DNA of 64,000 nt, from positions 8,246,001 to 8,310,000 of the forward strand of contig QCXZ01000137.1 in the NCBI GenBank assembly GCA_025024175.1. Reading direction: 5' to 3'. The notes under the pieces are model-generated. The model was not told where the DNA came from. It did no database searches and was given only the letters and a program-made list of their open reading frames with translations. A program made the position numbers and the translations under genes. The stretch is from Rhyzopertha dominica. Taxonomy: Eukaryota; Arthropoda; Insecta; Coleoptera; Bostrichidae. This document shows positions 37,290 through 48,849 of this stretch, piece after piece (position 1 is the stretch's first letter; every line of letters begins with the position of its first letter).

Positions 37290-38640
37290 TGGTAATGCAA
37301 GTATCAAATACCAATGACTTGAATTTAAACTTATTAATATTAAGAATTTTAAATTCTTCTAGCAAGAAATTGTACAATTTTACACCATTGTAGGTAAATG
37401 ATCTTCTAAATATGACAGTCCGATGAGGCGGCAGCATGAATCTTGAATTATAGCGCATATTAGGAGAATGTACAGAAAAAACTGCGAATAAACCTGTTCT
37501 TTGAATTAACCGGTGAAACGGGGGAAGAGGGTAAACAATGTTCAAAGCAAACCAGATGAAACTTCCATCGAGACTCCATAGACAGCCAACCATGTGATCG
37601 TACCCTACGACTACGAGAGACATGATCCTTGCGTCGCAAACCAAAGATAAAACGGCAACAGGCGTTCTGCATTCTTTTGAATTCTATTTCTGTCATAAGC
37701 ATCTAAGCAAGGGCTATACAGCAAATCACAATAATTAAATTGTAAGAGTATAAGCGATTCACAAAGCTGTTTTTTTTTAAATTGAAGTTTAGCAACTGTC
37801 TGTCAGAGTTTCAAAAAGAGTTTTTAATCAGCTTAGTAACATGCTCTTTAAAACGAAGCTTATTATCAAAAATTAGTCCAAGATTTATAGAATAAACCAC
37901 AAAATTTAATTTGTTGTTATTGATAAGAATATTCAAGTTTTTTAAGAGCGTCAGCAGTTTTTTTTGCTACAAAACGTCATCAGCTGTAATTTGTGTTAAA
38001 TTTTAAGTTGTGTTCACTGGAAAAAAACCTAAAGTTCCAGATCATGATTTAAAATATTATTCACTGACGCAAGATCATCCTAGTCAAAATCCAGGTAGAG
38101 TTACGTGTCATCAGCATAGGCTATGAATTTATAGTCATTCCCAGAGTTTAAGATGTCTGCTGTATAAATTATAAAGAGCAGTGGTCCTAAGATTGAATCC
38201 CGTGGTACGCCCTACAAGACTGACCGTTCGGTTGAAGCATCACTCCTATATTTGACAACTTGGGTACTGCTACTCTAATAAGATTTTAACATCGGGGATG
38301 ACTGATCAAAATCATAATATTTCAGCTTAGCAAAGAGCAGATGGTGGTATAAAATGCCTTAGAATAGTCGAGTAAGATCAATGCACCAACCAAGCTCGCA
38401 TTATAAGTTCTTAATAAGTCATCAAAAACTATAGCTAGTGTGCTAGATGTACTGCGGCCTGAACGAAATCCACATTGGGCATCAGGAATAATTTTATTAG
38501 CAATGACAAAGCTGCAAATTTGTTTATTGACAATAGTTTCAAATATTTCTGATGCAACTGGTAGTATGCTGATAAAAAGCAAGTCACCAAAGGATGTAGG
38601 ATTAGGTCTTTTTATCCAAACTTATACTTCAAACTGCTAA
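37290..38640 (-). pseudogene. 5'-truncated LINE reverse transcriptase with intact YADD box
   Basis: Read downwards on the minus strand, the similarity opens inside reverse transcriptase motif 1 (NPTSFGDLLFISILPVASEI, 38560-38630). It runs on through AQCGFRSGRSTSSTLAI (about 38450-38480) and ALILLDYSKAF with the first palm Asp (about 38350-38390). [20 protein letters not shown] lies at about 38155-38216 and the catalytic YADD at 38107-38118. The C-terminal region reads RMQNACCRFIFGLRRKDHVS at 37600-37680 and ends with a Phe-Arg-Arg-Ser-Phe-Thr-Tyr-Asn block near 37390. Several frameshifts and stops lie between motifs. A CR1/Jockey-type element, probably truncated on insertion; inactive. Confidence 0.85.
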
Positions 38641-39431
38641 CGTCCTTAACAAGGTATCAACACAGACAGACACCAGATATCAAAACGCCACGCGCATAGG
38701 CGGTATGGGAATGTTAGACGATATAAAATAATAGGCATCCCCACTACTCAGCATTAAGCCGGGTGGTAGAGATCCTGACAGTTGCTTTCATGTATTTAGG
38801 TACATATAATACGCCGCAACCAACGCGCAATAAAAGTATCTGCCAAACCTAGTATTACCTAGAACTGCTTGCTGATATATACAAACAGCTAGCCTTTAAC
38901 GTGAACGCCGATGTTGATCCCAGAGAGCGTTTTGTTAAATAGTTCTTCTGGAGATCCTGTACAGAACAATTTATGGATAACCTCTGTTCAAGAAAACAGT
39001 GGTGAGTGACCAAAGGTCTAGCAGATTATTTCTGGTAACGATGGATTCGGGAACACCCTGCTACTCTGATACATAGAACGTTAACTGCAGGCTATCCGTT
39101 ATATAGGAATGCTTAATCAAGAAGAGTAACTGGAAAAGCAATTGGAGGATGTGAGTGAAGACTGCCGCAATGGTCCATAAAAGAACAGCTTCGAGAATTA
39201 TCATTTTGAAGGCTGAAGTACATAGTGNTGTGGATTTTAAAAGAAACTGCGCAAACTACTAATTTCCCTAAGAGGGTATCAACACAAACAGGTATCAAAT
39301 ATCAAACCGCCAAGCGCTACTTTTGCATAGGTGGTATGGTAATGTAGACGATTTTGGTTTGAAGGCTTCTGTGGTTGTTGTCGATGACATGTTGTTTTCC
39401 GGGCTAGTTCCCACGTTGGTTATTTGGCCTT

Positions 39432-39465
39432 GACGTTTCGACACTCATGTCGGTGTCTTCCTCAG
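39432..39465 (-). ncRNA. Hammerhead ribozyme motif, minus strand
   Basis: On the minus strand the conserved core CTGAGGA is followed by stem II (GACAC paired with GTGTC across an 8-base loop) and GAAAC, then GTC. This is the invariant layout of a hammerhead core, CUGANGA - stem II - GAAA, with a very short, self-complementary ACGT in place of stem III. Minimal hammerheads of this type are known from Penelope-like elements, where a dimer is thought to be active. Identical to the plus-strand motif at 39704-39737. Confidence 0.7.
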
Positions 39466-39703
39466 AAGTAGCTCTGAAACTGAAGTATTTATACTCGTCC
39501 GGTTAACTGACGCGTGAGCGTTGTTACGCATGACCGGTTTCCAGATTCCAGGTAGTTCGATGCCTCGGTCTCGGTTATAATTGTGCGGATTCGTCTGGAT
39601 TTCGATGGCTTCCTTGTACAGTCTCGGCCAGAATTTCACTTCAGTGAATCGGACGAGTATAAATACCCGAGCGGACTAGGACACTTCAGTTTCAGAGCTA
39701 CTT

Positions 39704-39737
39704 CTGAGGAAGACACCGACATGAGTGTCGAAACGTC
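39704..39737 (+). ncRNA. Hammerhead ribozyme motif, plus strand
   Basis: Same 34-base core as at 39432-39465 but on the opposite strand: CTGAGGA at 39704-39710, stem II GACAC/GTGTC, then GAAACGTC ending at 39737. No base differs from its partner. Activity is not shown by the sequence. Confidence 0.7.
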
Positions 39738-39959
39738 AAGGTCAAATAACCAACGTGGGAACCAGCCCAGAAAAGGACAATTTGTTATATATTAATGCTT
39801 AATCAAGAAGGGTAACTGAAGAAACAATTGGAGGATGTGATTAAGATCATGTGTAGCAGTAGGTACTAGTGAAGACTGCCGCAATGATCCATAAAAGAAC
39901 AGCTTCGAGAATTATCATTTTGAAGACCGAAAACACAGTGATGCAGTTTTTAGAATGGG

Positions 39960-41525
39960 TAGAAAGGTTACAATAGTTGGAAATTGTTATTAGCTCTGCA
40001 ATATCTAGTTGCAATGTTTAAGAATGAAGGTGTTATTATAAAGAAAAAAGGATTATGTCGTAATTAGATAACCTTGCATGTGTGATCGGTACCACTCCAC
40101 CCAGGCTGAAGTATGCAGTGCATGTTTTCTTTCGTAATACAAAAAGCTTGCCAACATCAATAATTTTGTATGCTTTTAACGGATAATAATATCCGAATTC
40201 GTATAGACAAAAACATCCACCAGCGGGAGGCGGCAGCTACAATGGAGATTATCTGCTTATTGGGGCGTGTCAACATTGGATGGGCGTCGGATGCGAAACG
40301 AGACAGACAGATAGGATGATCCATCCCCGTCGCGATATATCGACGATTTTAACAATGCCCCTGTTTTATAAAGCGTGCATGTGCCCGAATGATGGTTTTT
40401 AAATTTGCAAATACAGCATCCACGCCGTTCGAGCCGGTGAATATTTCATGATGTGTCCTGTATAAAACTCGTGCACGTGTATCAGGTGCTCTTTGGTTTT
40501 AACCTCAACCCATTTTGTGTTGCCGATTTTAAACTGAAGATAAGCGAGGCCTCCGCCAACGCAGGACTTAGCTGAAAGCTCGCGTAAAGAGGGGCACGAG
40601 AAATTAAGATTAAGCAACAATAAAACGATAAGATGTTTACATGATTCAACAAAAAGCTATTTATGTGTACCAAGGGCATTACTTCGATGTTAATGCCCTA
40701 CGAGGATATGAACAGCAAATAATTCGAGTGGTGCATACGAGATTTTATTTTTACTTTGAATACGTAAATAAAATGAAAACTTTTGAATATGAATGTTCAA
40801 CTAGTTTGATGTTCTAGTTTGATATACAAGGTGTCTGGAAATGATCACCAAAAAATGAAGGGTGTGATTCTACTCGAAGAATTAATGCCACATGTTCCTA
40901 TACCATTTTTGTGAAAAGTCAAAAGTAACGAAGATACAAGGTATCCAAATGGTTTATTCGGTAATTTTTTTTGTTTATGTGTCGATTACCTTAAAATTTG
41001 GCACTCTCATTTCCTACATATTTGTGCATTCCTGGTTCAAATTTTAAGCAAATCCTTCAACGTCAAAGGGCTTAACTGCCGTTGGTTTTTAATTTATCAC
41101 CCAGAACTTTGTGGTTATTTATAAATTTTGATACCACAAAAATTAAGATCGTTAAAGTAATATTTAGCAATTATGTAATTGAAATATATATAATAATTAT
41201 TCAACGCTCTATTATTGAAAGTTACCGAGATACACTGCAATTACAAAGAAAATGGGACGCCCTGTATATGTCTTCATGTTCTTTCTGTGTGTCTTTTTTG
41301 AGACGTATTTTTTGGAGCAGTTTTTATGCCCAATACTCACATGGAGGTATTCAAAAATTATAAAAATCAATGCTAATGTAAAAGCAACGTACATGGTGGA
41401 CGCCGTCAATCAGATACTGTAACGTTTGCCTTAATAACTACACTTTAATACCTACTCATGTTGATTGAATCTGTCAGTTGCAAATCGTCGCAAAAATTAG
41501 ATTACCGCAAAACTGTGTATTACTA
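39960..41525. other. Flank with one possible Tc1/mariner-type end
   Basis: No gene. At 40833 a TA is followed by CAAGGTGTCTGGAAATGATC, which looks like one end of a small mariner-derived repeat, but I could not find its inverted partner. A G+C-richer patch lies at 40190-40620 with overlapping antisense frames. Confidence 0.35.
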
Positions 41526-41529
41526 CATA

Positions 41530-43338
41530 CAGGGTCGCTACAAAGTAAATGCATTTTCTCTCGTTTGCGAGATATGGGCGCAAGTTCTATTTTTTTAATG
41601 GGAAGGGGGGGGGTCAAAAGGCACATCGTTGAAAATGTATATTTTTCCCGATATCAAAAATGTATCATACTTGTACAATACTTCTGAGTTTAGAAAAGTG
41701 TGATAACAAACTTGGGTCTTGCAAAAAAACTTTGGGATAAAGACCATATTCGTTATCGCTAAGTGAGAACAAAATCTCCTCCAGGTGTCTCCATTTCCCT
41801 CGTGACTGGTGATAATTTTCATTCACTTTGTTATTTGCAATCGCAATGCCTCAGTTAACTGAACATGATCGCATCGAAATTTTGATGATGATTGGTTACG
41901 GAGATAGAAGGCGAAGTTATTAGGAAGTAGTTGCACTCTACAATGCAATTCATGAAGATCGTGAAAAAATTGCCAGATCAACAGTTATTAAAACATTGCA
42001 ACGTTTTGATGAAATCGGCCGTGTTAGAAGTAGCCAAAAACCAGGACGTTCAAAGGTTGCTACGAGTGAGGAAAGTAGCTTGCATGAAGATGTGCAAGAG
42101 AGTCCCAAATGTTCCGTACAACAGCGTGCTCTCACTCACCATATTAGCAGGACAACTGTTCAGAAAATTTCGAAAAAAGAAAAGTTTCATGCATATTTTG
42201 TATTATATATTTTATTACAAGAACTGAGCGAAGATGATTTCGATCGTAGGATAGAATTTTGCGAAACTGCTATCAACATAGCTGAAGATAGAAACATTTT
42301 AAATTGGATTATATTTTCTGATCAAGCGACTTTTTGCCTCAATAGTAATGTGAATAGACATAATTGCACATATTGGTCGGACACAAATCCACATTGGATG
42401 AAACAAGTCCACACGCAACACCCTCAGTAAGTGAATATCTGGTGTGGTATTATCGGTGAGTACACTACTGGGCCTTTTTTCAATGATGGAAATTTTAATG
42501 CGGTATAGTATTTACAGCACTTGCGCGAACACATTATACCAGAACTTACTCGCCTGTTCTCTAATCGTGAAAATGCTGCGCGTTGTTCTGAAAAAAATGG
42601 TTTCAGCTAGATGGTGCACCACCCCATTTTGCAGTCAACCTTCGTGGATATTTGAATGCGATATTTGCAGACAGATGAGTTGGTAAGCGCCGAGCGATAG
42701 AATGGCCAGTACGTTCCCCTGATCCGACGCCGCTTGATATTTTCCTGTGGGGGTATCTGAAAAATCGTATTTATGCTGATCGGCCACATAATGCAGACGA
42801 TTTAAAAGGACGAATTAGGGCAGAAATGCAGAACTTACTTCCAAAAGCCGCATTACTGCCAGGAAGTAAATGGGGAACATTTTGAGCATCTATTGTAATG
42901 TAAGTCTGAAAAAATACAGCATTTTTCACGGAATCATGTTTCTCTTTTTTACTTTTTGGGTACCCGATTCGCAATAAATTGATCAAGCTGGACGAAAATT
43001 ATCACTGGTAATACATGGCTTTTTATTTATTTATTATTTTAGCGATAAAGAAAATTGTTTTAATTCTTTACGTTCATTGTCAGGCTGAATTATTGTAATT
43101 ACACTTTTCTCAATTCAGAAGCAATAAATTGTACATGTGTGTACATTTTCGAAATCAGGAAAAATATCCTCTTCAATGACGTGGCACTTAAAAAAGTGCA
43201 ATATATCGGAAACGAGAGCTGACACGGAGTTCCAGAAAAATGCATTTTAATTACTCATAGGTCCATGCACAATTTCAGAAAAATCGGTCAAACGGAACCT
43301 GAAATATTCTGCTGGTTCCGTACTTTTTAATGACCCTG
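41530..43338 (+). mobile_element. Tc1/mariner DD41D element, family II copy B
   Basis: Begins CAGGGTCGCTACAAAG and ends with GACCCTG, with TA on both sides (41528-41529, 43339-43340). The right terminal region contains GAGCTGACACGGAGTT and ATTACTCATAGGTCCATG, as in copy A. The left terminal repeat has an internal deletion relative to copy A. This is the fullest member of family II in the window. Confidence 0.9.
41847..42895 (+). pseudogene. DD41D transposase pseudogene, family II copy B
   Basis: From ATG at 41847 the plus strand reads MPQLTEHDRIEILMMIGYGD, an in-frame stop, then VVALYNAIHEDREKIARST and RFDEIGRVRSSQKPGRSKVA (41860-42065). HHISRTTVQKI follows at 42135. The region 42220-42430 reads LSEDDFDRRIEFCETAINIA, then NWIIFSDQATFCLNSNVNRH, with the first catalytic Asp in FSDQAT. 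Later come LDGAPPHFAVNLRGYLNAIF (42608-42670) and RSPDPTPLDIFLWGYLKNRI (42711-42775). From the Asp of DGAPPH to the Asp of PLDIF are 41 residues if the one stop is counted. The end is LLPGSKWGTF near 42885. Three or more breaks; inactive. Confidence 0.88.
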
Positions 43339-43344
43339 TACCTA

Positions 43345-44985
43345 TATTGCCCTTTACTGTCATATCTTACCTACTACCCTACGCCAATGTATGTAGTGTC
43401 CCTACTTAAATCGTGTAAAATAATCTCTAGATACGCTAAAATAATCTAAGTTTATGTTATTTACTGAACAACACCACAAAGTTCATTCCTCTCAGTTCTA
43501 GAAGCTGATAAGACGTTACGATGCTTGAAAATGCAATTGCTTGGGTAAGCAGTTCTCTAAATATATATTTTAAGAATCCTGATACCCAAGGTCAATTATT
43601 ATATTGTTTCTGTTATAGGAAGGTTAGTTTCTGATTGCCATCAAGGCCATCTTCTTTGCCAAATTTTTTTCATGAGAAGATTTATGTCTTTAAAAGGCCG
43701 GTTGGAGCTCAGATTTGCAAAACATGCGAAATATCTGAGCTGAACGCTTACAAAAGCAAAAAATAGAATGCCAATAGTCCTTTGTCCTTTTGCTAGTAGA
43801 TGGGTTATTTATTATACCGCTATTTAATAAAAGCTACTTCCTCCAGTTTTAATTTTTTTGGTCTATTAGAACAAGTTCATCTTCTTACCTAGTTTATTAT
43901 GACAGACTCTTCAAAATACACAGCGCTCGTATTATGTTTGAGATAAGATACGTTCAACGGATTTAGATTTTTATTGTTTTATAACCTGTGTAAGTGTTCT
44001 CAAACAGGACGTCGTATTTAAAGTAGCTATAAAACAGTTCACAAACACATAGCTTAAATTGACTACCACTATAATTTTGTAAACGTAGCAAAGTGGAATG
44101 GACAAGTAGGTGAAAAACTGTTCAAGTGTTTATAATTCGACGATGTAATAAACGAGTTTCTTCTAATGTACGCGCCGCATCTAATAATTTTCCAACACTA
44201 AAAGCTGTTCTTGGCAAAAAGGTTTAATGGATTTGAGATAAATTTAAGTTTTTTCTTTGTGACTGATTCAGGATTAGTTTATTATTTTTGTGTTGTCTGT
44301 CAAATCGTTTATGCCAGGCAATTGTTAGCTACAGAAGCAGCTAGATATTTATGGCAAAAATTATGCCGTGTATGAAGATTTACAATTTATAGAAATACCT
44401 GTCTGATGAGGAAATTTTATTTTTTCGACAGACAGAGTAAATGATTTGTGTTATTTTTAATTCGTAAAAACCATAAATTTCTAATAATTGTATTGGGCAG
44501 ACTGCATTCTAACAGGATGATCATCGAATAACTAAAATTATTAAAAAGCTTGTTTCGGAAAATACCAAACTAACAAGCTGTAATGTTGCGTCAGGCTGTT
44601 TTTGGTAGAATAACAAATGATCAAAATTTCAAAAAATTTGTGTTAGTGGGTATATTTGATGATATAATTAAAGATCGATTTTTCCAATTCAAATAATAAT
44701 GGGTGGAATTCATTTGTTTCTTTAATAAGTTCTTAAAATAGTAGTGCTTTAATATAATAGATTTGTAATAAGATCGAAATAACTCATGTTCAGGTGTTTT
44801 TCCATGGATATCGGGTGTTACAGAATAAATATTCCTAATTTTTAGAAATGACATAGGGCGCTCATATAATTTTTGTATTAATTAATGTCAGTGAATTTCT
44901 CGATGTCAAGATAAAATTTTATTAGAAATAATATATCGAGGTTTTTAACAATTCTTCTTCTGTATTGACAGATCTCTCATAAATC
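43345..44985. other. A+T-rich flank without recognised features
   Basis: Only short frames; nothing recognised on either strand. Confidence 0.5.
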
Positions 44986-44989
44986 GGTG

Positions 44990-45160
44990 ATTTATGGAGA
45001 CATATGGAGTCATATCTGGTGAATATGCGGGGCACGAAATCGGGGCAATTCTCCCGATCCATCCACTTGGATATTATGAATTTAGATCACTTAATCGAAA
45101 GTGTGAGGCTGCACCATCGTGTTCAAAATATGATGTATTTTCAATAATACACTATTCTTC
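44990..45160 (-). pseudogene. Tc1/mariner (DD41D-like) catalytic-domain relic
   Basis: The minus strand reads YFEHDGAASHFRLSDLNS (about 45090-45155), then one stop and a gap, then WIGRIAPISCPAYSPDMTPY (about 45005-45070). This is the same order as the QDGAPAH...RWIGR...W.PRSPDLTPLD block of the DD41D elements here, but it belongs to neither family I nor II by sequence. About 60 residues survive and no terminal repeats are visible. Confidence 0.65.
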
Positions 45161-45164
45161 CTAA

Positions 45165-47320
45165 TAAAGATTAATTTGTGCTTCTTAAAATAAAAAGGAC
45201 ACTTACTTAATAAGAATAACTTGTGACACACGTTAAATTACAACTACGAAAATAGTGGTTGTTCGCAAAGGTTGCTATGATTCAGCATTTAATATCTCGG
45301 GAAAGTCTTTTTATCTCGAGATACTGAAGTATTTTTGGACATTAGTTTATAGAAAATGTTTATTTAAGTACACGCTATCATTTCTGCAAATTAGGAATAA
45401 TTATTCTAAGTAATCTGTTCAAGAGGCTATATCCCCCAAATATTAGTGAATTATAGGTATCTTGGTGAGTGATTTATTTATTACAAGTATTTCTTAGAAT
45501 TTATTTAAGATAAACTATTCATTATCTCCTGGTTAACAAAAACCTGGTACCAAATGAGCTAACTATTTAACATTGTCTAATTACCTCTAAAGGAGAATTC
45601 ATAGTTTTGAAGCAGATCTGTAAATAATTATTAGATACTGTCAAACTAGGAAATGCTTATATTTTAATTACATGAAATGTTCATCTATTGGAAGTAACTG
45701 TTATCTCTTATTAGGGATCGAAACGCTCTAAATTAGTCGAGTATTGTTTCGTTCAAAGAGTGCAAAAACCTAGGCCAACCCGATTGTGAAAGAATGCTTC
45801 ATAAATCAGCGATATTTTTTATCATTGTTTGTCCAAATTTTAATTATCTTATCTGTCCTTTTAATTATAGCATTATCGAAGTGGGTTAAATAAAATGCAC
45901 AGGCAAATGTTCCAAACATGCTAAAAAAGTGGCTACTATAAAAACTGGTGTCATTTTTTTCTGATATGGGTGTCGAAACGTTAATTAAATCGTCAATCAA
46001 GCACTAATTCGTTACAGCAATTTGCTTATAAAAGGTTGATGACGTAATAAAACGAAAAGAGATTAGTATTAAGCATATCCACTTACCAATCCTAAAATTA
46101 ATTTGATCTGTATAACTTTGACCTTGTTTTTCGTACCAAAGTAGTCCAGGTCACCTGAGCAAAATTCTGACGGCAACAAGAGTGTCCTTGCAATTATGCT
46201 CGTACGTGATACACCTAGTGCCAGATAAACAAAAATTAGTTACGGAATACGTCCTTTGTTACACAGGCTTCACACAATTTCGTGCACAATTATTGTATAA
46301 AAAAGTGCGGAACGAAAATGTAATTGTAAGCCGCGGCCTAGAAAATAACACACGAGCAAACATGCGCAAAAACGCAATAGATATTTTAGCACGACAGCTG
46401 TTCAAAAAAACGTTTTTTAGCTCTAGATTTAAGAAGGAATGAAATTCGAAGTCAAAAATGCGTATCCGAAAAAATTCGGATAAGCAGCTGAGAAATGTTC
46501 GAAGACAACATGGTGACCTTTTCTACAAAGTAAAGGATCTATTTTTACTGTGTTGGTCTTTTGGGTTTGAATGTTGATGGGCTTAGTTATTTTTGGAAAT
46601 ATCATCAACACAACGCTGTTGGCGAGTGAATATGTAGTTGCAGCTGATAAATTGCGAGCGTCTACTAGATTGTTCTAAGTTGTTTACCTGTAAAAAACTA
46701 AACCTGAACGTGGAAAATATCACGACGAATATATTTGTATATATCGTATTATATGAAGAAGAAAGAAGGATGTGGCAATGTAGTGTACAGCGTGACAAAT
46801 AGTTAAACTGTATCACTTTCGGAAACTAATCCAGAACAATGAATAATAATTCTTGAGCAGCCATCTGACGAATAGGTAAAATTCATAGAACACCATACGC
46901 AATACCATCAACAGATGAATCCCCACGGACTGGTTCTTTCGGAGACACGACAATTTTAATAGCACAAGTAGTGCTAAATGAGGTGGTTGGAAAAGGAAAC
47001 TGACCAAGGAACTACCAGATTTCTAGCAGGATCAAGTGCTAGCGCATTAGGTACTTCCTGTTAGGCGCTGGCTACATAATTACTCATTTTAGTGAATTAG
47101 CAGCAAATATAGATGCCCAGATCTATCATTAAATGTCCGATAAATTATCCGATACACACAGCTTTCATATGGATTTCATCAGGTTATAAACGATTTTACA
47201 AAAATAATAATTTGGCCGGATTTTACTGGATGATTTATCTGGATTACATGGCGGCTGTGATCCTTAGTGATCAGCCCCTCGGGTGAGAATGCTGCTCTTC
47301 ATCTAAACGTAAATTTTAGG
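45165..47320. other. Flank without recognised genes
   Basis: Short frames only. A plus-strand stretch at 45955-45985 (CTGATATGGGTGTCGAAACG) could be half of a hammerhead core of the Penelope type with one stem strand lost, but this is weak. Confidence 0.4.
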
Positions 47321-47329
47321 ATGAAAAGC

Positions 47330-47650
47330 TACACACATATATACGACTTTGAGAATGCCGAAGAAAACCTTTACCAATAGACTGGACGGTGTTCCCAGTT
47401 TTATTTTGAGTGATTGTGCTCCGGGTTTGTATCCTCATTGTTTGCTTTATTTGACTTAATTTTGAAATTCTCAGTATTTCCTAGTGTTTGGAAATGCGCT
47501 TACATATGTTCCGCGTCCTGCAAGGGATATAGAAAACTACAGATCCATTTCCATTCTGTGTCTTGAGATGATAATGCTTAGAAATATGCGGTTATACACA
47601 ATATTTCTTTTAGGATGGTTTTATTCAACTGAGACTTGATTTAGCTTCAT
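47330..47650 (+). pseudogene. LINE reverse transcriptase relic (motif 1 region)
   Basis: The plus strand (with one frameshift near 47400) reads LDGVPSFILSDCAPGLYPHC, then FGNALTYVPRPARDIENYRS and ISILCLEMI (47380-47575). This follows the standard order G-x-DG-(I/V)-P, LLN...fp..WK.A.v.P, NYRPISIL of non-LTR reverse transcriptases. It stops within the next 60 bases and is followed at once by a different element. Inactive and short. Confidence 0.65.
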
Positions 47651-47799
47651 CTTCTCAGCATCTTGCTGAGTCTCTTAACAACAGAGGTCAGATAAAAGTT
47701 ACTCACTAAGGCGCCCGATCAGGTTAACCACTGATTCCTAAATTGCGTGAGTAAAGTTTTCTCTTGACTTCAATGTTGGATGAGTTTGTAGCTTGATCA

Positions 47800-48005
47800 C
47801 GGGTTAGGTGATCCCCAGGGAACAAATCTTGGTTGCAAACAAACGGATCGGAAAGCTAGGCCCCGCACGATCGCCAGTTTTAACGAAATTTGATTTCTTA
47901 ATGTGGAGTCACATTAAGCAATTGATTTATAAAGAAGGACCAGTCCACTCCAGCTACTCGGGAGGATACGAGGAAATGAATTCGTCACGCCTTTCAAACT
48001 TTAGA
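47800..48005 (+). pseudogene. DD41D/DUF4817-type transposase C-terminal relic
   Basis: The frame contains RIGKLGPARSPVLTKFDFLM, then WSHIKQLIYKEGPV. This matches the RIGRxGPxxWPARSPDLTPxDFFLWGxIKxLVY block of Tc1/mariner DD41D transposases, with the third catalytic Asp kept in KFDFLMW. The N-terminal two thirds are absent. It sits between the LINE relic (47330-47650) and the mariner relic (48130-48840). Confidence 0.65.
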
Positions 48006-48129
48006 TGAATATATTTTGATAAATGTGAGTAATTCTGTTGAAGCAGATTGAATTAGTGAATATTCGCATTCATAAATTAACAATTTTTATGGTCACTTCG
48101 GAAAATATTAATTTTATCCATGATATGAT

Positions 48130-48840
48130 TTTACAAGACTGATGAATTCGGCTCACTCAAATAGCAGAAACATTGCACATTTCCTATGAACGTGTGCTTC
48201 ATATTATTCACCACGACTTTGGAATGAGAAAAGTTTCGGCCAAATGTATTTCGAAATGTCTAAACGCTGATCAGAAGCGTGTTCGCACGATAATGTCGAG
48301 AGAAATATGGCGTCGCTTTCAAGATTCCTCTAACTCTTTGGAACGTACAGACGCTATGGACGCAACACGAATCCAATACCGACTAAAGAACAATCTAAAC
48401 ATTGGAAGCATTCCGGGTCTCCACGAACCAACAAGTTCCTTGTGCTAAAGTGGGACAAAGATGGTATAATGCTGTTAGATTTGTTGAAACACGGTAGAAT
48501 TGCCACAGAAGCATAATTAAATTAGGGGCAAAATGTCCTTGCCCACAGGTCGTTGACTGCATCGCAGAAAATTTATAAATATGGTTTGGGGTTGGTTATT
48601 CACTTGCCCTATTCTTTCGATTAAGCACCGTTAAACTATTCTTCCTAAAGCTAAGAAACATTTGTAAAATAAAAGATTTTCGACAAATAGTGAAGTCATA
48701 TGTGATTTGTGGTTTGTAGACTAAGATAAAGAATTTTTTCCAAGGGTTTAGAACGTTTTGCTAAATATATGTCTTAAAGGAGATAGCGTTGAATAAATTA
48801 TTTTTTTGTAATGTATTGAGGCGCTTTGTATGGTTGGCTA
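48130..48840 (+). pseudogene. mariner transposase relic
   Basis: The plus strand reads RIRLTQIAETLHISYERVLH, then IIHHDFGMRKVSAKCISKCL and NADQKRVR (48140-48300). This is the helix-turn-helix and linker of true mariner transposases (usual form GMRKVSARWVPRLLTxEQK). Later pieces follow with frameshifts: SKHWKHSGSPRTNKFLVL (48395-48450), DKDGIMLLDLLKHG (48458-48495), HLPYSFD (48600-48620) for HPPYSPDLAPxDY, and a C-terminal FFQGFRTF...LKGDSVE (48735-48795). The catalytic Asp of the first block (TGDET in the family) has become AMDATRI. A long-dead copy with an internal deletion. Confidence 0.85.
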
Positions 48841-48849
48841 GATACATAT

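Larger units (their letters stand above)
39393..39790 (-). mobile_element. Penelope-like element 3' end with inverted terminal arms
   Basis: The minus-strand frame at 39639-39445 reads LYKEAIEIQTNPHNYNRDRG, then IELPGIWKPVM. This resembles the end of the GIY-YIG endonuclease domain of Penelope-like retroelements (the EAIEI...N.NRD...LP..W motif). The segment is flanked by nearly identical arms of about 115 bp in inverted orientation (39394-39510 and 39655-39778), the right arm having some 20 extra bases. Each arm contains a hammerhead motif. The reverse transcriptase is absent. Inverted arms are a known outcome of Penelope-like insertion. Confidence 0.75.
38641..39955 (+). repeat. Two-unit tandem duplication disrupted by a Penelope-like element
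   Basis: Block R1 (GGTATCAACACA, then ACCAGATATCAAA, then CATAGG(C/T)GGTATGG) stands at 38641-38735 and again at 39261-39355. Block R2 (CTTAATCAAGAAG(A/G)GTAACTG, then AGACTGCCGCAATG, then ACAGCTTCGAGAATTATCAT) stands at 39112-39235 and at 39797-39955. The spacing from R1 to R2 is 471 bp in the first unit and 536 bp in the second. In the second, the stretch between them is replaced by the Penelope-like 3' end. Confidence 0.8.

Noticed and set aside
40833..41400. Possible mariner-type MITE starting CAAGGTGTCTGG
   Set aside because: No inverted partner end found, so the element cannot be delimited.
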